Positions 1 through 5,609 of a DNA stretch of 5,687 bases are shown piece after piece. Made by a program: the position numbers and the translations under genes. The notes beneath the pieces were generated by a model. The model made no database searches, was not told the origin of the DNA, and was given only the letters and a program-made list of their open reading frames with translations. The DNA comes from Oscillospiraceae bacterium (lineage in GTDB: Bacteria > Bacillota > Clostridia > Oscillospirales > Acutalibacteraceae): the NCBI GenBank assembly GCA_031262125.1, contig JAISII010000128.1, positions 1-5,687 of the forward strand. Reading direction: 5' to 3'. How positions within the stretch are numbered: the stretch's first letter is position 1; the number at the start of each line of letters is the position of its first letter.

Positions 1-324
1 GCATCCGACGGGATAGAAAACGCCGTGGCTGCACTGCGGGCAAAGCTTGGGCATATGACCAAAATTGAGGTTGAAGTTAAAAATTTTGAAGAGCTGCAAC
101 AGGCAATAAATTCGGGTGCCGATATTATTATGCTGGACAATATGCAGCCGTCAGAGATGAAAAAAGCGGCAGAAATTACAAACGGCAGGGCATTGTTAGA
201 AGCAAGCGGCAACATTACCGAGCAAAACATTGCCGAGGTTGCAAAAAGCGGGGTTGACATTATTTCGTCAGGTGCGTTAACACATTCGGTAGCGGCGTTT
301 GATATTTCGCTTAAATTTGATTGA
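1..324 (+). CDS. nadC: Nicotinate-nucleotide pyrophosphorylase (quinolinate phosphoribosyltransferase), C-terminal part
   Basis: The reading frame is open from base 1 and ends at TGA 322-324, giving 107 residues of a protein that is normally about 280 long, so the 5' end lies outside the window. The enzyme converts quinolinate and PRPP to nicotinate mononucleotide, CO2 and pyrophosphate, the entry into the NAD pathway from aspartate, in the cytosol. Family hallmarks appear in the right order: KIEVEV (strand lining the active site, about bases 61-78), GADIIMLDNM (115-144), LLEASGNI (193-216) and GVDIISSGALTHS (250-288), ending in DISLKFD. These match the C-terminal alpha/beta-barrel of NadC/QPRTase. 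No break or odd residue is seen. nadA and nadB would be expected upstream but cannot be seen. No clear terminator follows in the 51-bp gap before the next gene. Confidence 0.95.
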   Translation, partial: ASDGIENAVAALRAKLGHMTKIEVEVKNFEELQQAINSGADIIMLDNMQPSEMKKAAEITNGRALLEASGNITEQNIAEVAKSGVDIISSGALTHSVAAFDISLKFD

Positions 325-375
325 TTTTTAATATATTCGGTATGGATAAAACAAGGCAAAAAGGAGCATAGGGTT

Positions 376-2724
376 ATGAAAAATACAGCTAAACTTTTGT
401 TTAAACGAACAACCGCATTGGTAACGGCGTTTGTTTTGCTTGTTACGGCACTTGCATATTTAACAATTGCGGCAACAGCAAAAGAGAACGCACTAAACGG
501 CAAACTTTACTTTTCGCAAACTGTTGCCGAGCTGCAAACAGGTAACACAATGCTGCTGCATGCTTTTGTTAACAGCAATTCGTCTGTGCAAAATTCGGTC
601 AGCTTTGTCAGCACAAATTCTAATATTGCAGGCGTTAACGCACAAGGAATTGTTACGGGCGTTGCCCCCGGCACGGCAACCATAACGGCAGTGCAGCACG
701 GCACAGGGCAAACCGCCAATTGTGTTGTTACAGTAAAAGGGCAGCCAATTGTGCAGCCCACAACGGTAACAGTACCCACAACTACAACAGTTCCCATAAC
801 CACAACGGTTCCTGTAACTACAACTGTACCCATAACCACAACGGTTCCTGTAACTACAAATGTACCCACAACCACAACAGTTCCTGTAACTACAACCGTA
901 CCCACAACTACAACGCCTCCGCCAAGCTACCCCGTAACACTAAGCGAGAAATCAGCTAAAATCTATACAGGCAATCTACATCACGTTGCGGCAAAATCGG
1001 CGGGTGCAATTACATATAAAAGCAGCAATACCGAAGTTGCAACAGTTAACGCAAGCGGAATTGTAACGGCTGTAAAGGCGGGTTCGGCAACCATAACCGC
1101 AAGCAGCAGCTCGCATTCGGCAACGTGCACGCTTACCGTTGTAAGCGGTACAACCGTCAACATAAATAAAACCACAGCAACCTTCCCCCAACGCAAAACC
1201 TACCGCAATAATTCGAAAACTTCCGGTGTTAAATGGAAAAGCGGAGATACATCTATAGCATCCGTTAACGAGGCGGGCTATATTGAAGGCGTTAAAGCAG
1301 GCACAACCGTTGTAACGGCGTATACCTCAAGCGGGGCGGCAACCTGTTTGGTTACAGTGCAGCCGCTTGCACCGATACGCTATGCATATGCAACGCCTAA
1401 CAGTGCTGCACCAAATACAAACATTACCTTTACGGCAATAACCGATAAAACCCGCACGGCGGTTAAGTTTGAGCTAACCAGCGGCAGCACTAAATACACA
1501 GTAAATGCCACAGCAAAAACCGATGATTACGATACATACGTTTGGACGGGTTCGTCGTCCGAAATAGCCGTTGCAGGCGAGTACACCCTAAAGGCATACT
1601 CTCAAAACGGCAGTGCAAGCCAGTGGCAAACTTGTGCCGACGCACAAATTAATATTATGATCACAAACACCGCACCTTCCGAATACACATTCGATAAACA
1701 CTCTATGAGTACAGCCGGAATTGACTTTATTAAAGACTCGGAGGGTCTTGTTAAAATATTAGAGGAAGACCAGCTGGTAGCCGGTGTAGATAACATTGGG
1801 CATGGTGTTGTTATAAATATTGGCGACACTTTTTATAACGATTTGACGGCAAAAACTTCCTACGGCTATATGATAAAAGAACTTAACGATAATTATATGC
1901 CCGCAGCGGATGCGTTTTTTGCAGGCAACAATATTAAGGCTAACCAATACCAGTACGATGCGTTGATTTCGTTCTATTATAATTTGGGCACACGCATTTT
2001 AAACAACGACAGCGACCTTTCGGGTGTGTTCCTCAATGCACTCGATACAGCATCTTCAATCACTCCGGCGACCGGTGTTGCAGGTTTTGTTAATAGTGAT
2101 TCGGTTAGATTACGCTCGAGTACAAGCACAAGCAACAGTACCAATATTTTAAAAACTATGGAAATAAACACAACTTTTACTTTTGAAGACAGCAAAATCT
2201 ATACAGGTTCCGGCTACAATTGGTACAAAATTAAACTTACCGACGGCACGGTAGGTTATATAGCAAGTGATTATGCTTCTGTTGCGGCGTTTAACATAGG
2301 GGCAAAGGGCGTTGTTACTACTAATGTTAATATGAGAAGTGCCGCAACAACAGGGAGCAATAATGTTATCAAAACTCTCGGCGTCAACACATCCTTTACA
2401 TTTGCCGACACAAAAATTTACAGCGGTTCGGGCTACAGCTGGTATAAAATAAAACTGACCGACGGAACAGTAGGTTATATAGTAACCGATTATGCCGAGC
2501 TTGCACCCGAGAGAAACCTAAGCAAGGTTAACAAAACCAATCTTATCAAATATTGGCTGCAATACCACCATGCAAGCAAATCCTGTGTTTTGGGCTTGCT
2601 CTACCGCCGTATTGATGAGGTGGAAATGTTCCTCTACGGCGATTATGTGCGGGATGGCAGGAATAATAAAAAAGACTTCAGCTTTACTTGTGCAAGCAAT
2701 TCGGGTTTTTATATTGATTTTTAA
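376..2724 (+). CDS. Secreted modular lysozyme: Big_2 Ig-like domains plus GH24 lysozyme carrying two inserted SH3 domains
   Basis: This 782-residue protein starts at ATG 376, nine bases after AAGGAG (361-366). Residues 1-35 form a signal peptide (KLLFKR, hydrophobic core, probable cleavage after ATA at 33-35), so it is exported. Domains in order: Big_2 at 40-121; a Thr/Val/Pro linker at 129-183; Big_2 at about 185-256 and 260-328 (each with the typical VNxxGxVxxVxxG core, the third with GYIEGVKAG); an unassigned beta-rich region at 332-430; and a GH24 (phage-type) lysozyme beginning at about 447. Candidate catalytic Glu456 (DSEGL) and Asp465 are visible, followed by NIGHG, ANQYQYDALISFYYNLG and VFLNAL up to about 557. 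Two SH3 domains follow (567-634, 643-707), and then residues 718-765 restore the GH24 C-terminal helices, including GLLYRRIDEVEMFLYGDY. The expected role is cleavage of the peptidoglycan glycan backbone, with SH3 and Big_2 modules binding the wall. No sortase motif or membrane anchor is seen. The architecture and altered substrate-loop residues leave activity unproven. Confidence 0.85.
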   Translation: MKNTAKLLFKRTTALVTAFVLLVTALAYLTIAATAKENALNGKLYFSQTVAELQTGNTMLLHAFVNSNSSVQNSVSFVSTNSNIAGVNAQGIVTGVAPGTATITAVQHGTGQTANCVVTVKGQPIVQPTTVTVPTTTTVPITTTVPVTTTVPITTTVPVTTNVPTTTTVPVTTTVPTTTTPPPSYPVTLSEKSAKIYTGNLHHVAAKSAGAITYKSSNTEVATVNASGIVTAVKAGSATITASSSSHSATCTLTVVSGTTVNINKTTATFPQRKTYRNNSKTSGVKWKSGDTSIASVNEAGYIEGVKAGTTVVTAYTSSGAATCLVTVQPLAPIRYAYATPNSAAPNTNITFTAITDKTRTAVKFELTSGSTKYTVNATAKTDDYDTYVWTGSSSEIAVAGEYTLKAYSQNGSASQWQTCADAQINIMITNTAPSEYTFDKHSMSTAGIDFIKDSEGLVKILEEDQLVAGVDNIGHGVVINIGDTFYNDLTAKTSYGYMIKELNDNYMPAADAFFAGNNIKANQYQYDALISFYYNLGTRILNNDSDLSGVFLNALDTASSITPATGVAGFVNSDSVRLRSSTSTSNSTNILKTMEINTTFTFEDSKIYTGSGYNWYKIKLTDGTVGYIASDYASVAAFNIGAKGVVTTNVNMRSAATTGSNNVIKTLGVNTSFTFADTKIYSGSGYSWYKIKLTDGTVGYIVTDYAELAPERNLSKVNKTNLIKYWLQYHHASKSCVLGLLYRRIDEVEMFLYGDYVRDGRNNKKDFSFTCASNSGFYIDF
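772..915 (+). repeat. Eight in-frame 18-bp repeats encoding VPxTTT linker
   Basis: Eight consecutive 18-base units run without gaps and encode VPTTTT, VPITTT, VPVTTT, VPITTT, VPVTTN, VPTTTT, VPVTTT and VPTTTT (residues 133-180). At the DNA level two unit types alternate from unit 3 on: one beginning gttcctgtaactacaa (808, 844, 880) and one beginning gtaccca (826, 862, 898). The later part is therefore effectively a 36-bp repeat. The peptide is a flexible, Thr-rich extracellular linker of the kind often found between wall-binding and catalytic modules. Unit loss or gain would keep the frame. The antisense open frame over this stretch is a by-product of the repeat. Confidence 0.95.
2167..2496 (+). 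repeat. Tandem duplication of SH3 domain, 219-bp period
   Basis: The strongest parts of the two SH3 domains, residues 598-634 (2167-2277) and 671-707 (2386-2496), align without gaps at a 73-residue (219-base) offset and differ at only 7 of 37 positions. Both contain WYKIKLTDGTVGYI. The flanking N-terminal halves of the domains (SVRLRSSTSTSNSTNILKT and NVNMRSAATTGSNNVIKT) are also related but more diverged. This is a tandem domain duplication inside the lysozyme gene. Bacterial SH3 domains of this type usually bind peptidoglycan; that role is inferred here. Confidence 0.9.
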
Positions 2725-2730
2725 CCCGAA
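2700..2730 (+). other. Perfect 8-bp inverted repeat across the lysozyme stop codon
   Basis: TTCGGGTT (2700-2707) and AACCCGAA (2723-2730) are exact reverse complements separated by a 15-base A/T-rich loop, and the stop codon TAA (2722-2724) sits at the start of the right arm. The downstream sequence is AATAATTTAG, with no T run, so it is not a standard rho-independent terminator. It could be a weak 3'-end stabilising hairpin or chance. There is no other candidate terminator in the 50-bp gap before proC. Confidence 0.4.
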
Positions 2731-2774
2731 AATAATTTAGTATTAACTGCTAAAAGCAACGAAAGGCAAAAATA

Positions 2775-3572
2775 ATGACAATTAGCTTTATAGGTGCGGG
2801 CAATATGGCAACCGCAATAATAAACGGCATTTTAAAGGCAAAGGCATATTCGCCGCAAGAGCTGCTGGTTTTTGATATTGACCAAAACAAGCTGCAAACC
2901 TTTAAAAGCCAAGGGCTGCAAACTGCAAACAGTGCAGAACAAGCTGCAAAAATGGCAGACATTTTGGTACTTGCCATAAAGCCTCAAACATACCCCGATG
3001 TTTTAGCCGAAATTAAAAATTCGGTAGCTCCGACAACGGTTATTGTAACCATAGCGGCGGGGATTTCGAGCGATTACATACGCCAAGCGTTGGGGCAAAA
3101 CGCCCCTGTTGTACGGGTTATGCCAAATACTCCGCTTTTGCTGGGGTGCGGGGCATCGGCACTGTGCAAAACCCAAAATGTTACGCAGCAGCAGTTTGAG
3201 GTTGCAAGAAACCTGTTTGCTTGCAGCGGCATAACCGAGGTTTTAGACGAAGCCCAAATGAACGCAGTAATTGCCGTTAACGGCTCCAGCCCTGCGTATG
3301 TTTACCTTTTTGCAAAGGCAGCAAGCGACTATGCAGCCGATGTTGGCATAGACCAAACCACAGCATTGCGGCTGTTTTGCCAAACATTAATCGGCAGTGC
3401 CAAAATGCTTATTAACAGCGGAGACACTCCCGACGAGCTTATAAAAAAAGTTTGCTCACCGGGCGGCACAACAATTGCAGCAATGAACAAATTGGATGAG
3501 CGTGGTTTTTATAACTCAGTAAAAGATGCTATGGCAGCCTGCACGGCAAGAGCCGAAGAGCTGGGCAAGTAA
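2775..3572 (+). CDS. proC: Pyrroline-5-carboxylate reductase
   Basis: The start at ATG 2775 is set by GAAAGG (2761-2766), eight bases upstream. The 265-residue length is normal for the family. ProC reduces 1-pyrroline-5-carboxylate to L-proline with NAD(P)H, the final cytosolic step of proline synthesis. The N-terminal Rossmann fold shows SFIGAGNMATAIINGIL (4-20), then VLAIKPQ (65-71), VTIAAGIS (91-98) and VRVMPNTP (113-120). The C-terminal dimerisation domain shows NGSSPAYVYLF (169-179) and the family signature PDELIKKVCSPGGTTIAAMN (219-238), with the substrate-binding SPGGTT. All expected motifs are intact. proA and proB are not in the window, so proC is a stand-alone gene here. The SpoIIM-like gene begins 70 bp downstream, and no terminator of normal form separates them. 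Confidence 0.97.
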   Translation: MTISFIGAGNMATAIINGILKAKAYSPQELLVFDIDQNKLQTFKSQGLQTANSAEQAAKMADILVLAIKPQTYPDVLAEIKNSVAPTTVIVTIAAGISSDYIRQALGQNAPVVRVMPNTPLLLGCGASALCKTQNVTQQQFEVARNLFACSGITEVLDEAQMNAVIAVNGSSPAYVYLFAKAASDYAADVGIDQTTALRLFCQTLIGSAKMLINSGDTPDELIKKVCSPGGTTIAAMNKLDERGFYNSVKDAMAACTARAEELGK

Positions 3573-3589
3573 GCCGAATAAAATGTCAA

Positions 3590-3634
3590 CCTCCCGCATA
3601 AGTATAGGACAAACCTATATTATAAAAGCGGAGG
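3590..3634 (+). promoter_or_regulatory. Leader hairpin that can mask the ribosome binding site of the SpoIIM-like gene
   Basis: The gap after proC contains two nested complementarities. The outer arms are CCTCCCGC (3590-3597) and GCGGAGG (3628-3634); they pair over seven base pairs with one bulged C and include the whole GGAGG Shine-Dalgarno. The inner arms are TATAGG (3603-3608) and CCTATA (3614-3619), a perfect 6-bp stem with loop ACAAA, extendable by one G-U pair. Folded, the transcript would hide the ribosome binding site. The pairings are read directly from the sequence; a regulatory role (translational control or coupling) is inferred. No known riboswitch class is recognised. Confidence 0.4.
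3630..3634 (+). promoter_or_regulatory. Shine-Dalgarno site fixing the SpoIIM-like start
   Basis: GGAGG lies eight bases before ATG 3643. It favours 3643 over the upstream in-frame ATG at 3526, which lies inside proC and would add 39 residues lacking any domain character. Confidence 0.85.
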
Positions 3635-3642
3635 AATTGCAA

Positions 3643-4452
3643 ATGAAGGGACACGTTTTTAACTTTAGAAAACGGCGAGTTGCGTACGAAAACCTAAAAA
3701 AAATCACCCAAAACAGTGCAGAAAACGGGGGAGGCAACACCAAAACTTTGCCGCAAAGCCCCGTTAAAACAGGCAGCTATAAAAACGAATACCAACCAAA
3801 AACAATTAACAACGGCACTTTTGAAGAGTTACGTCAAAAGCTTTCGCCCGCCGATGCAATTGCATTTGTTAAGGCTAATTTGCTTTATTTTGCGTTTGGG
3901 TTTGTAATTTTAGTGGGCATTTTTTGGGGAGCGGCAGTTGCAAAAGGAGCCGACCGCTCGCTTGCACTAAGCTTGGACTTTTTGTTTACCACAAACCTGC
4001 AAGCACGGCTTGCACACGGCTTTTTTGAAACTTTTTGTGCCTGCTTTGCATCTAATTTTATGTTTTTGCTGGCAGTTTATGTTTTTGCCGCTGCACCATG
4101 GGGCTGTGCTGCTGTGCCGCTTATTTTGTTTTTTAAGGGCTTTGGCGTTGGGCTGTGTGCAGGGCATTTGTACATACAATACGGCTTAAAAGGCCTTGGG
4201 TTTTATGTGGTTGTGCTGCTGCTGGGGATTTTTATTTTCTCGGTTGCTTTGGTGGTTCACAGCAAAAATGCGTTTAATCTTTCAAAGCGGTTTGTACGGC
4301 TGTGCTTTTTTAAAAAGTCCGAAAGTTTTGGCTTTGCCGCCGAGTTTAAAAACTTTACCCTAAAAAGTGCACAGGTTTTAATTTTTGCCGCATTTTCGGC
4401 TTTGGTTGATACCGTGCTATGGAGCGTTTTTGCACCGTTGTTTAATTTTTAG
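3643..4452 (+). CDS. SpoIIM-like multi-pass membrane protein (probable stage II sporulation protein M family)
   Basis: Starting at ATG 3643 the protein has 269 residues. About 75 mostly polar, basic residues (FNFRKRRVAYENLKK at 6-20, then a Gly/Asn/Thr/Pro-rich stretch) precede five likely membrane helices, roughly 79-100, 127-150, 153-173, 182-206 and 242-263. The segment PLILFFKGFGVGLCAGHLY (159-177) resembles the KGxxxGxxxGxL core of the SpoIIM (DUF95) family, and the preceding first helix after a short amphipathic region and the ordering of helices also fit. In spore formers SpoIIM works with SpoIID and SpoIIP, scaffolding peptidoglycan degradation during engulfment of the forespore. Neither partner is in this window. 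The long polar N-terminus exceeds the roughly 210-residue size usual for SpoIIM, so this may be a paralogue or a wider DUF95-type protein with another envelope role. Translation may be controlled by the leader hairpin. The YesL-like gene follows after 40 bp. Confidence 0.6.
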   Translation: MKGHVFNFRKRRVAYENLKKITQNSAENGGGNTKTLPQSPVKTGSYKNEYQPKTINNGTFEELRQKLSPADAIAFVKANLLYFAFGFVILVGIFWGAAVAKGADRSLALSLDFLFTTNLQARLAHGFFETFCACFASNFMFLLAVYVFAAAPWGCAAVPLILFFKGFGVGLCAGHLYIQYGLKGLGFYVVVLLLGIFIFSVALVVHSKNAFNLSKRFVRLCFFKKSESFGFAAEFKNFTLKSAQVLIFAAFSALVDTVLWSVFAPLFNF

Positions 4453-4479
4453 TAAACGGTGTTTAAATAGAAAAGAAAA

Positions 4480-4485
4480 AAAGGA
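4480..4485 (+). promoter_or_regulatory. Shine-Dalgarno site fixing the YesL-like start
   Basis: AAAGGA lies seven bases before ATG 4493. The longer in-frame start at 4385 overlaps the 3' end of the SpoIIM-like gene, has no comparable site, and would add 36 residues unrelated to the membrane protein. Confidence 0.75.
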
Positions 4486-4492
4486 ATTCAAA

Positions 4493-5425
4493 ATGTCAAC
4501 TAAAACAAACTCAAATTCAAAAACAATACTCGATATGCTGTCGTTGTATTTTAAAAGCTTTCCAAAGCTTTTGGCGGTTAACGTAATTTTTTCTATTCCG
4601 TTTGCGTTGTTTGCTGCACTGCTTTTGCTTGCACGTGCTTTTTCCGATATTCACCCCGCAATTATGTTTATGATGCTGCTGTTTAGTTACCCGTTTTACG
4701 GCTGCATAACACTGGTAACACGAGAAATTGTAAGCAAGCAAACATCGCAGATAAACATTTTGCACGTGTTTATGAAGTCGCTTAAAGAAAACTACCTGAA
4801 ATTTGTAATACAAGGCGGTTTGCTTTGCCTTGTGGCAACGGCTTCGTTCTTTTCGGCATTGCTCTATTTGCAAATGGCGGCTACCAACCCGTTGTTTTAT
4901 GCTTTGCTGGTGGTTTCAATACTAATTTCGCTTTATTTTATGTTTGTGTTTTTCTATTTGCCGGTTATGACGGTTTCGTTCGACGTTAAGGCAAAGCATT
5001 TGTACAAAAACTCGGCACTAATGGCATTGTTTGAGGTTAAAAACAATGTTAAAGCTTTTTTGTGCATATTGGTTTTGGTGCTTATTTTTGCTACAATTTT
5101 AATTAATGTTACTAATTATTATTTGTTTTTGGGTTTGCTGCTTGTGTTTATGGTTTTAATTTTACCGTCGTCAATGTCGTTTTTTGCAAACTGGTGCATT
5201 TTAGACAAAATGGTAGCCCTTATGACAAAGGATGAAAAGCCAAGTGCAGCAAAAGAGGCAGCAGTTGCAGACAATGGTCCTGAGGAAGAAAACACCGACA
5301 TTAAACAGACCTTGCAGGCAAAAGGCGTCAGCCTTGAGGGCGACCCCGATGAGTTTATTTTTTACGGCGGCAAAATGATAAAACGCTCGGTGCTTATTAA
5401 GCAGCTTGAGGAAGAAAACTCTTGA
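4493..5425 (+). CDS. YesL/DUF624-like six-helix membrane protein with acidic C-terminal tail
   Basis: The 310-residue protein has about six hydrophobic helices, roughly 26-48, 55-76, 102-127, 132-158, 187-206 and 208-232. Several segments recall YesL (DUF624) proteins: LLAVNVIFSIPF near the first helix, PFYGCITLVTREIVSK (67-82), then ILHVFMKSLKENYLKFVIQG (89-108), and YLPVMTVSFDVKAKHLYKNS (155-174) before the fourth loop. In that family these match the GA-LV-R-I, F-FK-N and M-FD-K-KNS positions. The function of the family is poorly known; some members sit with carbohydrate uptake genes, but no transporter is present here. Residues 240-310 form a charged, probably cytosolic tail: an Ala/Glu/Lys linker, then DPDEFIFYGGKMIKRSV (284-300) and ending QLEEENS. 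The gene lies 40 bp after the SpoIIM-like gene and is closed by a strong terminator, suggesting a shared transcript. The family assignment is by eye only. Confidence 0.5.
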   Translation: MSTKTNSNSKTILDMLSLYFKSFPKLLAVNVIFSIPFALFAALLLLARAFSDIHPAIMFMMLLFSYPFYGCITLVTREIVSKQTSQINILHVFMKSLKENYLKFVIQGGLLCLVATASFFSALLYLQMAATNPLFYALLVVSILISLYFMFVFFYLPVMTVSFDVKAKHLYKNSALMALFEVKNNVKAFLCILVLVLIFATILINVTNYYLFLGLLLVFMVLILPSSMSFFANWCILDKMVALMTKDEKPSAAKEAAVADNGPEEENTDIKQTLQAKGVSLEGDPDEFIFYGGKMIKRSVLIKQLEEENS

Positions 5426-5468
5426 TTTTACTATAATTTTAATAACTAATACTAATATCAAAAACAAA

Positions 5469-5503
5469 ACTGCCTCCGCAAAAACGGGGGCAGTAATTTT
5501 TTT
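5469..5503 (+). terminator. Rho-independent terminator after the YesL-like gene
   Basis: ACTGCCTCCG (5469-5478) pairs with CGGGGGCAGT (5485-5494) over ten pairs, one of them U-G, closing a six-base loop CAAAAA. It is followed by AA and seven T (5497-5503). It lies 44 bases after the stop codon at 5425. The upstream side is A-rich (about 5459-5469), so it may also act on the opposite strand, though there the wobble becomes an A-C mismatch. Confidence 0.9.
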
Positions 5504-5573
5504 GCATTTTGTGCGTCAGGCTACATTAAGCATATTCTAAAGGCAGATTTAAAAACATTAAAACTGCACAAAT

Positions 5574-5599
5574 AAAAACGCCCGCCCTATTGGGCGGAC
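5574..5599 (-). terminator. Rho-independent terminator of the rRNA operon
   Basis: Read on the - strand, GTCCGCCC (5599-5592) pairs with GGGCGGGC (5587-5580) around the four-base loop AATA, with one U-G pair, and is followed by G and TTTTT (5579-5574). On the + strand the wobble becomes a C-A mismatch and there is no T run after it, which supports action on the - strand. It begins about ten bases after the 3' end of the 5S rRNA. Confidence 0.9.
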
Positions 5600-5609
5600 A
5601 CTTTGTTAA

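Noticed and set aside
321..350. Possible promoter (TTGATT with a TATGGA or GATAAA box) before the lysozyme gene
   Set aside because: Spacing is 14 or 18 bases with poor boxes in A/T-rich DNA; cannot be told from chance.
507..905. Antisense open frame encoding a Gly/Thr/Val-rich repeat protein (MGTVVVTG...)
   Set aside because: It is the mirror of the 18-bp repeat in the lysozyme gene; low complexity, no ribosome binding site, and the sense strand has a full domain architecture.
2497..2724. Frameshifted or recombined tail of the lysozyme gene after the SH3 domains
   Set aside because: The tail keeps a GH24-like GLLYRR signature in the same frame and similar codon use, so domain insertion explains it better than a sequence error.
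3596..3622. Possible sporulation sigma-factor promoter (GCATA, CATAAGTATA, TATATT) ahead of the SpoIIM-like gene
   Set aside because: None of the box pairs fits sigma-E, F, G or K consensus with correct spacing; the stretch is better explained by the inverted repeats.
3526..3642. Longer N-terminus for the SpoIIM-like protein starting inside proC
   Set aside because: No Shine-Dalgarno at 3526, overlap with conserved proC sequence, and GGAGG at a proper distance before ATG 3643.
4385..4492. Longer N-terminus for the YesL-like protein starting inside the SpoIIM-like gene
   Set aside because: The added residues are a frame-shifted reading of the upstream gene, and AAAGGA before ATG 4493 explains the start.
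4517..4873. 118-codon antisense open frame
   Set aside because: Cys/His/Lys/Gln-rich composition typical of the reverse of a membrane-protein gene; no start signal or domain.
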